A DNA stretch of 64,000 nt from Bacillota bacterium (GTDB lineage Bacteria; Bacillota; Clostridia; Lachnospirales; Cellulosilyticaceae), in contig JAEWMQ010000107.1 in the NCBI GenBank assembly GCA_023393125.1, forward strand, positions 30,766 through 94,765. The letters are read 5' to 3'. Within the stretch, counting starts at the first letter, position 1, and every line of letters starts with the position of its first letter. Positions 1 through 9,023 of this stretch are shown here, piece by piece. Under the pieces are notes generated by a model, which worked only from the letters and a program-made list of their open reading frames with translations, ran no database searches and was not told where the DNA came from. Both the position numbers and the translations under genes were made by a program.

Positions 1-44
1 ATGTAGGTATATAGCAATTATAAATAATTTACCAATAAACAACT

Positions 45-66
45 TATAATATGTGATAGTATCACA
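45..66 (+). promoter_or_regulatory. -10 box with adjacent perfect palindrome upstream of rlmH
   Basis: TATAAT at 45-50 is followed at once by the perfect 15-bp palindrome TGTGATA-G-TATCACA (52-66). The position just after a -10 box suits a repressor operator. No convincing -35 box is visible. The half-sites are separated by one base, so this is not the CRP/FNR spacing; I cannot name the regulator. Confidence 0.35.
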
Positions 67-136
67 AAAATAAGGTTAGAAGAGCATAGGTGTGTTAAAA
101 TAAAGTGTGAATGATACTAGTATAAGGAGCACCTTA

Positions 137-616
137 ATGAAGATAGAATTAATCTGTGTAGGAAAATTAAAGGAAAAATATTTAGTACAAGCTATTGATG
201 AATATAGCAAGAGATTAAGTAGATACTGTAAGCTTAACATTACAGAGCTAGCAGATGAGAAAACACCAGATAATGCCTCAGAAAAAGAAGAGCTGATGAT
301 TAAAGATAAAGAAGGAGAAAAAATCCTTTCTAAGATAAGTGATACAGCATATGTGGTAGCCTTAGACTTACAAGGGAAAATGTTATCCTCAGAGGAGTTA
401 GCAAGCTTTATGGCAGACTGCGGTGTAAGGGGAAATAGTCATATTGTATTTGTCATAGGTGGTTCACTAGGGTTATCAGATGACGTACGTCAAAGAGCTA
501 ATTATAAGTTGTGTTTTTCGAAAATGACTTTTCCACATCAGTTATTTAGAGTGATGTTATTAGAGCAGATTTATAGAGGGTTTAGAATTAATAACAATGA
601 GCCGTATCACAAGTAA
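137..616 (+). CDS. rlmH: 23S rRNA (pseudouridine1915-N3)-methyltransferase RlmH
   Basis: RlmH transfers a methyl group from SAM to N3 of pseudouridine 1915 in helix 69 of 23S rRNA, acting on assembled 70S ribosomes as a small SPOUT-family homodimer. The 159-residue product matches the family's usual length. It begins MKIELICVGKLKEKY, carries the knot motif FVIGGS (105-110), the TFPHQ stretch (131-135) and the diagnostic C-terminus EPYHK. An in-frame ATG at 107 exists, but the 137 start is preceded by an AAGGAG ribosome site at about 125 and gives the canonical N-terminus, so it was chosen. A terminator hairpin follows at 687-725. Identification is secure; the operon upstream lies outside the window. 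Confidence 0.96.
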   Translation: MKIELICVGKLKEKYLVQAIDEYSKRLSRYCKLNITELADEKTPDNASEKEELMIKDKEGEKILSKISDTAYVVALDLQGKMLSSEELASFMADCGVRGNSHIVFVIGGSLGLSDDVRQRANYKLCFSKMTFPHQLFRVMLLEQIYRGFRINNNEPYHK

Positions 617-686
617 GTTTTAAGCTTTGTAAAAGCAATACCTATCAAACTTCACATATGTCAGCTGATACACTTTTGACATCAAT

Positions 687-725
687 AATAAATCCTATGC
701 CTAAAATAAGGTGTAGGATTATTTA
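687..725 (+). terminator. Terminator after rlmH
   Basis: Inverted repeat AATCCTATGCC / GGTGTAGGATT with an 8-nt A-rich loop, followed by a T-rich run. It fits the end of the rlmH transcript and separates it from the kinase remnants. Confidence 0.6.
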
Positions 726-807
726 ATTTAACAAGCCTGATATACCAAAAAATATAAAATAATGATAATATTAAGATAATTAAGATGTTTGCGAGAGGAG
801 AAAGTAT

Positions 808-969
808 ATGGAGAAAAGAAAAATAAAAAATCAATCTAATAAAGAGAATTCCTTGATTAGGACTCTAAGTATTTTTGTGAGTTTGTATTTAGTAGTGATG
901 AGCATTTTTATTTATGTTTGGGGTGCAGAGCAACATAATACCAAAACTATTTCCATAAGTTTAACATAG
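808..969 (+). pseudogene. Truncated N-terminus of a sensor-kinase-like membrane protein
   Basis: A 53-codon frame with a plausible GAGAGGAG ribosome site encodes a basic N-terminus and a single membrane segment (LSIFVSLYLVVMSIFIYVW), then stops. It aligns by eye with the N-terminus of the next gene (shared pattern: NKxS, LIR-LS-F-LYLVVMS), so it looks like what is left of a tandem paralogue after loss of the extracellular and kinase parts. It could still be translated as a small membrane peptide. The relation is seen directly; the deletion history is inferred. Confidence 0.5.
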
Positions 970-1049
970 CGTAGAGGGTGAGACTGTTTAAATATAAAGA
1001 TAATTTGATTTATTTTAAACAAGGAGAAAGGTATAGGGGGAGAAGGAAA

Positions 1050-2385
1050 ATGAATAATAAATCCAGCTATAGATATTTTTTGATTAGGGCTTTAAGTGTA
1101 TTTTTGATTGTATATCTAGTAATAATGAGCGTTTATACTTGTGTTGTGGCACAGTATTACAACGTACAAATTGAAAAAACATTAGCTTTGTTCACGGATA
1201 AGATAAAGAGTTATATAGTGTATAATGGAGAGATTAAGAACTCTGATATAGGGAATTTAAGTAAAGATAAAATTGAAATGTGGCAGGAGGGAAGTATAAA
1301 TAGAATTGCTACATTTTACTGGATATTTACTAATCCAGGACAGCATCCTGATAATGATACACAGTTGGCAGTTTATGATGAAAATAATAAAAAGTGGATT
1401 GCAAAGACTGGTAACTGCTTAATCTTTAAGGAAAATAATCCCTTAGAAGTGGACCAAGATTTACTGAATAAATTTAGAAGAGAAGATTTTGAGATTTATG
1501 GGACACTATATATGGAACATTACTTAACTAGAGAACAGATCAACTCAATATTAGAGGATAAGCGCTATGGCAAAGGAACGTTCAGCGTAGAAGGTTATTA
1601 TAGTGAAGGGGAAATTATACCTCAGAAATTGCAGCAATATGAACTGACTTATGAAAAAGGTGACTCGAGTAAATTGATAAGCAAGAAATTAATTAATACC
1701 TATCTCTTTGATAATTCAATAGATACAACCAAAATGATTCCTTTTGCTGGAGAATCGGATCATTTCTTTTCAAGGCAGGAGAGGACTTCTTTCTATTATA
1801 ACAACCATGAGGGAGATTGGAACTGGGAGGATTATAATAAAGCATTAATTCCTAATATAGAGGATATAGTACAGGGAGGAGAATCTAGACTAGATAATAA
1901 GAAGAACTTATTTAAGGTAAGCCAAAGACAGCTCGATAAGGTTAATGTTGAGGGGAATACATACTGGATTTCTAAATATTACGTGTGTTTTCCTTTATAT
2001 GAAGTAGTGATTGTATCAGGTAAAGTATATCTATTTGGTATAATAGCAGCTATTATTTTTACAGGTATTTGTTCTGTAGTACTATGGAAGCGTTATAGGT
2101 TATCTTAGAGAACTTGTTCAGTATATTGAAGAATTATATCAGACTTAATTACGCAGATATCAGATGGGAAAGATACTAATTTTGTATTTATGGAGGAGAT
2201 TGCTTTTTAATTTAATAAGTCCTCTTTAGAGGAAAATAAGCAATAGAAAGTACGCCTAGATAAATCAGCTTTTCGGCAAATTTGAGAGATAGTAATAGAC
2301 TCATAATATGTTTTTTCATAAATTCAAATAAAGCATCTATAAGCCATTGTTTAGATTGAAGTGCAATATAATATGTTCTAGATAG
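1050..2385 (+). pseudogene. Decayed sensor histidine kinase (sensor half open, kinase half broken)
   Basis: The open part (1050-2108, 352 codons; start chosen for the AGAAGG site at 1041) has a membrane segment at about 11-33, a roughly 290-residue extracytoplasmic domain and a second membrane segment near 326-347, the layout of a two-component sensor. It stops just after KRYRLS. Downstream, other frames continue what looks like the missing protein: LRELVQYIEELYQ, then ITQISDGKDTNFVFMEEIAF (a HAMP-like stretch), then, across several stops, SLEENK...VRLDKSAF (like the end of the dimerization domain). No H-box or ATPase domain remains. The open part may still make a membrane protein without signalling output. 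No response regulator lies nearby. The right limit is approximate. Confidence 0.55.
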
Positions 2386-2422
2386 TACTACAAGAAGCAG
2401 ATTGAAAGATTGGGGGGAGTGA

Positions 2423-3211
2423 ATGCATGTGACTATAAGGGATTGCAACATATTTTATTATAGTGGAACAGGAAATAGTTATTTAGTAGCACAGGAATTC
2501 AATAAGAGATTGGGGCAAGGGAAAATTTACAATTTACTAGAATATGCGGGCGAGAAGTTAGCTACTGATAAAATCATCATAATTTTTCCCGTACATATGT
2601 ATGGGGTACCTCCAGTTGTACTAGAATTTATTAGGAGGATACAGGTAGAGAGTAAGGTGAAAATTTATGTAATTTGTACTTGTGGAGGTATCGCAGGAGA
2701 AACATTATGGCAAGTAAAAGAAGCATTAGAAGAAAGAAAAATGCAAATGGCAGGAGGCTATATAATTAAGATGCCCAGGACTTACATTGTAGAGTTTAAA
2801 GTTCAAAGTGAGGCAAAGCAGAAAGAGCTAATAATAGCCATGTATAAAAAGGTTTCTCAGATTGTTAAAGATGTTGCAGAAGGGAAAAGAAAACGATTCG
2901 AAGTAAAGGAAATAGGGTTTGGGCGTATCATGCATCGATTAGTATATCCTAATATGATGAAGAATTTAAATGATGGAGATAAGGCATTTTGGGTTAACTC
3001 ATCATGCCTAGGATGTAAACAATGCACGCAGACATGTCCAGTTCAAAATATTGAGTATAAGGATGGAAAGCTGTTATGGCAACATAACTGCCTTATGTGC
3101 TTTAGATGTATTCATGAATGTCCTAGAGGTGCCATAGAATATGGTAATCATACTTCAGGTAAAAAGCGTTATAAAAATTTGGACTTAAAAGAGTATAGAT
3201 GGTACAAATAG
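2423..3211 (+). CDS. EFR1-type flavodoxin/ferredoxin fusion protein
   Basis: This 262-residue protein joins an N-terminal flavodoxin-like FMN domain (phosphate-binding loop SGTGNS, 14-19) to a C-terminal bacterial ferredoxin domain with two [4Fe-4S] motifs: Cys195, 198, 201, 205 and Cys223, 226, 229, 233, each ending in CP. It matches the EFR1 family of clostridial electron carriers, thought to shuttle electrons between ferredoxin- and flavin-dependent enzymes; the actual partner is unknown. GGGGGGAG lies just before the ATG. It stands alone between the decayed kinase and a convergent gene, with a shared terminator at 3253. Cytoplasmic; family call confident, physiological role open. Confidence 0.88.
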   Translation: MHVTIRDCNIFYYSGTGNSYLVAQEFNKRLGQGKIYNLLEYAGEKLATDKIIIIFPVHMYGVPPVVLEFIRRIQVESKVKIYVICTCGGIAGETLWQVKEALEERKMQMAGGYIIKMPRTYIVEFKVQSEAKQKELIIAMYKKVSQIVKDVAEGKRKRFEVKEIGFGRIMHRLVYPNMMKNLNDGDKAFWVNSSCLGCKQCTQTCPVQNIEYKDGKLLWQHNCLMCFRCIHECPRGAIEYGNHTSGKKRYKNLDLKEYRWYK

Positions 3212-3252
3212 TCTAATGAGTTATCTTATCTAGCTTAGAAAAATATTATTTG

Positions 3253-3296
3253 AAAAAGGAGCAAGAATCTTCCTATAGATTCTTGCTCCTTTTATT
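3253..3296. terminator. Bidirectional terminator between convergent genes
   Basis: A near-perfect stem of about 17 bp (AAAAGGAGCAAGAATCT with its complement, loop TCCTAT) flanked by A-run and T-run, so it can end transcription from both the ferredoxin fusion gene and the convergent hydrolase gene. Confidence 0.85.
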
Positions 3297-3373
3297 TGGT
3301 ATGTTTTTTCAAAAACTTCATTGTAGTGACTATACAAATTTTAAATTTTGCTATTCTGTAGGATGTTCAGCAA

Positions 3374-4456
3374 TTAATCAATTAGATTAGTGGTTCGGTC
3401 ATTTAAAAAAGCTTCTGCATCGTATGCCAAGAGGGCTGTTAGTTGATCAAATGAATAGGCCTCTTTTGTCTCAGCATTTCCGAAAGAGCCAAACATTTCA
3501 TTAGATATATCATTGATTTTGTATTGCTCCATACGTTGTATACATTGATAATAGAGTGATTTATCATTAGCAGCGACAGCTATTCTAGCAGCTATTGCAT
3601 AAGCTGCCGTAGACTGAATATCTGTTAGAGCCTCTCCAGTAATACTGTAGCTACCATATAGAGTACCTTCATTTACACGTTGCTTTAACCACTGCAAACT
3701 GGAAGAGGGCATTTCCCCTATTTCAGCTAAGTGAAGTAATGTTTTAAGCCCGTGAACGATGTGAATAGATTCTTCATTATAAATATGAGAGCTGTAGTCA
3801 TAATTATTGCGATAAAGAGGGAAACTATCAGAGATAAAACCAGAATGAACAATATCTTTTGTAGTATCTAAAATAGATTGCCAGCGAGGGTCATATGTAC
3901 TTAACTTATATAAAAGTTTAAAGTTGGCATAACATAATGTAAGAAAATTATTTTTGTTTTTGTATTGAACATCATAAAAGTCAACTAAGAAACCATTAGA
4001 AGTATTTGTTTCATATAAAACATTAGCATAAGCTAGCGCCTCGTCTGTATAGTATGAATTGTTAAATGTTTCACCTGCTAGAAGTAAGGCTTCTATTAGA
4101 CGGAAGTCATCTATCAAAGCATTGACCCAAAAACCTTCACGGTACACATAGATAGAACCATTCTTTAACTTTTCCTCACAAAATAATCTTAAGTTTTCAA
4201 AGGCTGATTCGTTTTTTGTATAGACATAATGAAGCATCATAAGCCCCATAGATTCACTTAGAACCTCCTCACCAGAAGCATATTCATAGTTTTGAGGTGG
4301 GAGATGATAGTTTGTTTTAATACCATAGTCGTGCCTAGACATTTTTTCTTCTACAAATAGTTGAGTAGACTCTAGAGCAGAAGCATGGGTATTAGAATAA
4401 GATACGGTTATAGTTAGCGTCACAACAATAAGAAATGAAACTAGTCTTTTAATCAT
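3374..4456 (-). CDS. Secreted GH8-like glycosyl hydrolase (YdaJ-like)
   Basis: The 360-residue product has a Sec signal peptide (basic start, hydrophobic 5-20, likely cut after THASA near 26) and an all-helical body that resembles family-8-type (alpha/alpha)6 hydrolases: EEVLSESMGLMML at 63-75 recalls the GH8 block around the general-acid glutamate (SEGxG). Members of this group accompany exopolysaccharide synthases and trim or release the polymer, as proposed for B. subtilis YdaJ. The divergent neighbour is a family-2 glycosyltransferase, which supports that role. No anchor or dockerin is visible. Hydrolase fold is probable; substrate and activity are inferred. Confidence 0.65.
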   Translation of the reverse strand: MIKRLVSFLIVVTLTITVSYSNTHASALESTQLFVEEKMSRHDYGIKTNYHLPPQNYEYASGEEVLSESMGLMMLHYVYTKNESAFENLRLFCEEKLKNGSIYVYREGFWVNALIDDFRLIEALLLAGETFNNSYYTDEALAYANVLYETNTSNGFLVDFYDVQYKNKNNFLTLCYANFKLLYKLSTYDPRWQSILDTTKDIVHSGFISDSFPLYRNNYDYSSHIYNEESIHIVHGLKTLLHLAEIGEMPSSSLQWLKQRVNEGTLYGSYSITGEALTDIQSTAAYAIAARIAVAANDKSLYYQCIQRMEQYKINDISNEMFGSFGNAETKEAYSFDQLTALLAYDAEAFLNDRTTNLID

Positions 4457-4849
4457 ATGTTTTAATCCTTTAAATATTTATATTTGACTAAGATATAGAT
4501 AAACCATGTTATAGACATATTTATATTGTAGCAATTTAGATGATAAGTGGGGCTACAATACCTTTTTAAATCCTAGATTTAAAATAGTAACTTCTGGGAT
4601 TAATAGTACCACTAATTGTCTTTTTATCTAAAATGTGAAATCTAAAATGATTTATCTATAATAATATATACTATGGCATATAATACTTGCAACATAATAA
4701 AATACTTAAAAATAAGTAAAGTTACCGGTGGATTCCATACAAACGTGGCAACAGTTATTAAATTTCAAGCAATCAAGGAAACCGTATAGAGTACTGTTTA
4801 AAGTAAAATATTTGTATCGCAAGCGAAGCGGTGCCAAATGGAGGAAAGA
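4457..4849. other. 393-bp divergent intergenic region of the polysaccharide pair
   Basis: It must hold the two divergent promoters. The half next to the glycosyltransferase (about 4715-4835) is less AT-rich than the rest and contains short self-complementary stretches (for example CGCAAGCG at 4818-4825), which suggests a structured leader. I tested it by eye against both c-di-GMP riboswitch classes and found no match, so no name is given. Confidence 0.3.
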
Positions 4850-6052
4850 ATGATTGTACTGGCCTGGATATTAGAATTAAGCATTTTGTATGATATTATT
4901 ATTTCTTTTTTTTCTTTTAAAAAGAAAAAAACACCAACTAAATATGTACTTAATCAGACTTCCAGTTTTTCTGTATTAATTGCCTGTCATAATGAAGAGC
5001 AGGTCATAGTAGATAATCTACTTGCTTTATATAACAGTGATTATGATAGACAATTGTTTCATGTATTTGTCATTGCAGATAATTGTACAGATAAAACAGA
5101 AGTATTATGTCATGATTTTAAGGACAAACATAGAGATTTTAATATGATGGTTATACCTGTTAAAGGAGGAAGTAAGCCAAAAGCTTTAAATTCTGGCATT
5201 GAATATTTAAAACAACATAATCTTTGGAAGGACCAGTATATTGTCGTACTTGATGCGGATAATAAGGTTAGTCCTCAAATGCTTAGTTCTTTTAACTATT
5301 ACCACCAACAGTTTGACATACTTCAATGTAGAATACGTTCAGCCAATGATGAAAGTTTTGTTGCAAGAAGTTTTACGGCTGCGTTTAATCGGACAACTTA
5401 TGACAGGCAAATTGCTAGAAATAACATAGGATTATCAGCATCCTTAAGTGGCACAGGATTTAGCATTTGTAGAAAAGTTTTTGACGACATAGATTTTCAA
5501 CATTGCACCACACTAACAGAGGATTTAGAATTTAGTGTTTTGGCCATTTTAAAGGGATATAAAATCAAGTTTGTTGAAGAGCAATATGTGCTTAACCAAA
5601 ATCTTGATGAATTCATCCCATCTATTGTTCAAAGAATAAGATGGTGCAGAGGCCATATGCAAGTGAGTATGAAGATGACAGGAAAACTTATTAGGGAATT
5701 CATTAAGAAACCTAGATTACAAATAGTGGATACCTTTTTATTTATTAATACCCCTATAAGAGTGATCCTATTTACAATAGTTGGGATATATATATTAATT
5801 ACTAAAACATATATATCCCATCTTCTTATTAGTCTAAGTATACTTATTTTTATCTATACTATTTTCTATACGATCTATTGTAATAGCTATGACGTATCGT
5901 ATATTTTCAATCAATTTCATTATGGTATATGTATGTATTTTGTCATTTTATACGGCACACTCACTTATCAAAGTACCATTTGGATTAAAACAAAGCACAA
6001 AAAAATACCAAATATCTCTAGAAATATAAAAAACACTTCGGATAAGGATTAG
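4850..6052 (+). CDS. Family 2 glycosyltransferase, membrane-bound, polysaccharide-synthase-like
   Basis: A processive-type GT2 enzyme of 400 residues: N-terminal membrane segment (1-20), GT-A domain with SVLIACHNEE, the metal-binding DAD (135-137), TED (223-225, catalytic base region) and QRIRW (261-265, the QxxRW acceptor motif), then about three C-terminal membrane segments. Such enzymes polymerise sugars from nucleotide donors and export the chain; B. subtilis YdaM is a comparable protein. No PilZ domain is present. The ATG at 4838 is rejected because the GGAGG (4840-4844) lies inside it; the ATG at 4850 is spaced correctly. The divergent GH8-like gene completes a likely exopolysaccharide pair. 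Product unknown. Confidence 0.85.
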   Translation: MIVLAWILELSILYDIIISFFSFKKKKTPTKYVLNQTSSFSVLIACHNEEQVIVDNLLALYNSDYDRQLFHVFVIADNCTDKTEVLCHDFKDKHRDFNMMVIPVKGGSKPKALNSGIEYLKQHNLWKDQYIVVLDADNKVSPQMLSSFNYYHQQFDILQCRIRSANDESFVARSFTAAFNRTTYDRQIARNNIGLSASLSGTGFSICRKVFDDIDFQHCTTLTEDLEFSVLAILKGYKIKFVEEQYVLNQNLDEFIPSIVQRIRWCRGHMQVSMKMTGKLIREFIKKPRLQIVDTFLFINTPIRVILFTIVGIYILITKTYISHLLISLSILIFIYTIFYTIYCNSYDVSYIFNQFHYGICMYFVILYGTLTYQSTIWIKTKHKKIPNISRNIKNTSDKD

Positions 6053-6286
6053 TGATAGTAAAAACCAAATATGATAATAAAAAATAATAGATAATTAATA
6101 TAAAATATAGTTAAATGAAAGGGCCTGCTACAAAATCATAAGATGCTTATGTGGATATGAGAAAATAGATAGCCTAAATAAAGATTTAAGAGTAGGACCA
6201 GATCCAGATAATTTTGATTTTTAATTTACAATATGAAGTAGCTAAAAGTAGTACTAAGATAATTTGAAGTATATATAGTATCTTTG

Positions 6287-6327
6287 AAATAACCTTTAGG
6301 AGAAAATCTCTTAAAGGTTATTTTTAT
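6287..6327 (+). terminator. Rho-independent terminator
   Basis: Stem AATAACCTTTAGGAG pairs with its near-complement after a short AAAA-type loop and is followed by TTTTTATTT. It lies well downstream of the glycosyltransferase and upstream of the next promoter. Confidence 0.7.
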
Positions 6328-6389
6328 TTATAGAATAACCTCATGGGATTCATCATTACTCTATAAAAGATGTTTAAAATTTTGAATTA

Positions 6390-6398
6390 TGATATAAT
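6390..6398 (+). promoter_or_regulatory. Extended -10 promoter for the DUF2339 gene
   Basis: TGATATAAT is an extended -10 element (TGnTATAAT) about 110 bp before the DUF2339 start. The -35 region is weak, as expected for this promoter class. Confidence 0.4.
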
Positions 6399-6506
6399 TA
6401 TGATAAGTTGTCTGGCTTAAAATACTTATATAGATTTAAGCAGTACAAAGAAGGTATATGAGAAAATAGGTTAGTAAAATAGGGGGCATAAGTGGGGGGA
6501 GAATTT

Positions 6507-9023
6507 ATGGAGTTAGGTAATAAGGTTCAAGGCTTATTAAAGAGTCAAAAGGATATTTTAAGAGAATATGAAGAGTTATTTAAGGAAATTAGTTTAGATG
6601 ATCCTATTAATGAAAATATTAGGATGAAAAAAGAGATTGAAGATATTAGACAAAATTTAGTTGAAGCAGAAGAAAGGGTAACGAAGCTTCAGCAGGAAAA
6701 TATGAGTATAAGAACTTCATTAAGGGATCAGATGCTTAATGAAAGGGGAGCTATACTTAATGGATCAAAACAAAAAATGAAATTTTATTTTGATGTTGCA
6801 GAAAATCAGGGGATTAATAAGCTCCAATCCCTAGAGTACTCAGTAAAGAATAGAATTAATAAGCTTAATGCTATAGTTTTTAAAGAATTTCAGGACCAGG
6901 ATGAAGAAATAAGTAGGGCAATAGCTCGCATGGAACTGGAAATTGAAGAGAAAATAAGTATTCAAAAGGAAAGGCTAAAGCAGGAAAAAGTAAAATTAAT
7001 AGATGAAATGAAAAGGGAGTATGACACCTTACAGGAAGAGAAGGTTAGTGATGAGGCACTAGCTAAAAAGCAGAAACATAATGATATAGAGGTTTCAATT
7101 GGTCTTAATTGGATTAATAAGGTGGGAATTATTATATTATTATTAGGAGTTGCCACCGCTATGAAGTATACCTATTCTGTATGGTTTAATGACTATATGA
7201 AAGGGATTTCAGGCTTTCTTTTAGGAGCAGGGCTACTAGCTATAGGGGAATGGATGAATAAAAAGAATAAGAATCTATTTGCCTTGGGTTTATGTGGTGG
7301 AGGAATAGGTACGTTGTATCTGACTGTTTTTAGCTGCTATTTCTTTTTAAACATATTGAACCTACCAATTAGTATTATGGTATCCGTGCTAATAACACTG
7401 GTTTCTCTTGCTCTTTCTAAGAGATATAACTCGATGACCATTGCTGGTATCTCTTTATTTGGAGGATATCTTCCCTTCTTTAGTTTTGCATTCATTCAAG
7501 GAATAGAGGGCTCTCAAGTATATATTGCTATGGGATATTTAATCATATTGAATTTATTAGTATTAGCAATAGCATTTGGAAGCAGGTGGATTTACATCAA
7601 TTACCTTAGCTTTTTACTCAATATGCCTTGCTTAATTTATTTGGCACTTAGTTCAAGTAATGAAATCATAGGAATAGCTTATGCTATATTAACCTTTATG
7701 ATGTACTTAGGAATAACACTTGCTTATCCGATTAGAAGAAATATAAAGCTTAACCGCTTAGATATAGCGTTACTAGGTCTAAATACGGTTATCAATTGTT
7801 TACTTGTATATGGATTATTTGAGACAGCGGGGCTTGGTGACTATAAAGGCTTTTTAGCATTAATTTACGCAGCTAGTTATTTTGGTTTAAGTAGACTTAT
7901 ATTTAAAAAGACTTTTCAAGAGAAGCATGTACAAGCACTATTTAGTATAACGGCCTTAACTTTTGCTATACTTATGATTCCTTTTCAATTTGGTATTGAG
8001 TGGGTTACAATAGGTTGGTTAATAGAAGCGATTTTGATGCTTACTTTTGCGAGAAAGTATAATACTAATAAGCTTGAAAATGGGGGCTGGATAATACTTG
8101 GACTCTGTACAATTGTCTTTTTTAACTATGATTTTAACCTGGGTTGGGACCTACAATACTTTGCACTTAGGTATTCTTGTTTAACTCTAGGATTAATCTA
8201 TGCTTTTAGCTTATATGTTTCAGAGTATAACAAAAGTGAGTTTATGAAGTACACTAAAAAAGGTCAGATCTATAATGGACTTAAATATTTTATTGTTCTT
8301 AATACTTGGGTCTATTTACTCAGAATGGTAATAGGAGCCTATGACCAATACTTTGCTATTAAGTTACCAGAGTCATATATAGATTTTTATAAACTAATGA
8401 TTATAACAATAATGACTATAGCGTTTGCATACGTTGTATTAAAAATAGAAGCTATAAGAGACAAGGTGGTCATTGGTATTGCCACTGCGCTACTCGTATT
8501 AGCCAATCTATCATGTATAGCCGTTAACCTAATGAGCGTAGGAAACTATTCAGATGAGACGCTAAGATTGATATCCATGATTATTTTAGTACTATACAAT
8601 ATCCTAGTATTTATTACGGTAAAGGACTTAACTATAAAGTTCGTTAGAAGAAATAGCTTTAGTATTGAATATTACCCGCTGACTATAGCAATTTATCTTC
8701 TAGGTATCACTACACTATTTTTAACAAGACAATTTAACCTTGAAAATATCAATTTAATTATAAGCATCATCTTTGTTATTATGGCGTTTTCGTGTATTGC
8801 TTTTGGATTTAAGAAGCATTACTTGCTTATAAGAAGGTTTGGATTAGGTCTATCGATTTTTTCAACTGGTAAGCTATTTATCTTTGATTTACATTATTTA
8901 AATGGGATAGGAAGAATCATAGCATATTTCTGCTTTGGATTAATATTAATAGGTATATCCTTTATGTATCAAAGACTGCGAACAAGTATAGAGGAGGCTA
9001 AGACGAATGAAGAAAGTCTTTAG
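6507..9023 (+). CDS. DUF2339 polytopic membrane protein with coiled-coil N-terminus
   Basis: An 838-residue protein of the DUF2339 family, whose function is unknown. Residues about 5-190 are highly charged, heptad-like and coiled-coil; from about 200 onward there are some two dozen hydrophobic segments, so it is an inner-membrane protein with a long cytosolic N-terminal stalk. A GTG at 6492 is in frame, but the GGGGGGAG at 6494-6501 must be the ribosome site for the ATG at 6507. The next gene starts 17 bp before this one ends, and it encodes the DUF3999 partner that commonly accompanies DUF2339, so the two are likely translated together as a complex at the envelope. Confidence 0.82.
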   Translation: MELGNKVQGLLKSQKDILREYEELFKEISLDDPINENIRMKKEIEDIRQNLVEAEERVTKLQQENMSIRTSLRDQMLNERGAILNGSKQKMKFYFDVAENQGINKLQSLEYSVKNRINKLNAIVFKEFQDQDEEISRAIARMELEIEEKISIQKERLKQEKVKLIDEMKREYDTLQEEKVSDEALAKKQKHNDIEVSIGLNWINKVGIIILLLGVATAMKYTYSVWFNDYMKGISGFLLGAGLLAIGEWMNKKNKNLFALGLCGGGIGTLYLTVFSCYFFLNILNLPISIMVSVLITLVSLALSKRYNSMTIAGISLFGGYLPFFSFAFIQGIEGSQVYIAMGYLIILNLLVLAIAFGSRWIYINYLSFLLNMPCLIYLALSSSNEIIGIAYAILTFMMYLGITLAYPIRRNIKLNRLDIALLGLNTVINCLLVYGLFETAGLGDYKGFLALIYAASYFGLSRLIFKKTFQEKHVQALFSITALTFAILMIPFQFGIEWVTIGWLIEAILMLTFARKYNTNKLENGGWIILGLCTIVFFNYDFNLGWDLQYFALRYSCLTLGLIYAFSLYVSEYNKSEFMKYTKKGQIYNGLKYFIVLNTWVYLLRMVIGAYDQYFAIKLPESYIDFYKLMIITIMTIAFAYVVLKIEAIRDKVVIGIATALLVLANLSCIAVNLMSVGNYSDETLRLISMIILVLYNILVFITVKDLTIKFVRRNSFSIEYYPLTIAIYLLGITTLFLTRQFNLENINLIISIIFVIMAFSCIAFGFKKHYLLIRRFGLGLSIFSTGKLFIFDLHYLNGIGRIIAYFCFGLILIGISFMYQRLRTSIEEAKTNEESL

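Larger units (their letters stand above)
6053..6506. other. 454-bp intergenic region
   Basis: Contains a possible decayed coding scrap (about 6118-6224, ending RVGPDPDNFDF-stop, no start or family recognised), the terminator at 6287 and a promoter at 6390. Nothing else is recognisable. Confidence 0.4.

Noticed and set aside
2212..2451. 79-codon open frame on the reverse strand
   Set aside because: No ribosome site and no family; it runs across the decayed kinase and into the next gene's start, so it is a shadow of the AT-rich sequence.
4715..4835. c-di-GMP riboswitch (class I or II) before the glycosyltransferase
   Set aside because: The conserved core words of either class are absent by eye; kept only as a possibly structured leader.
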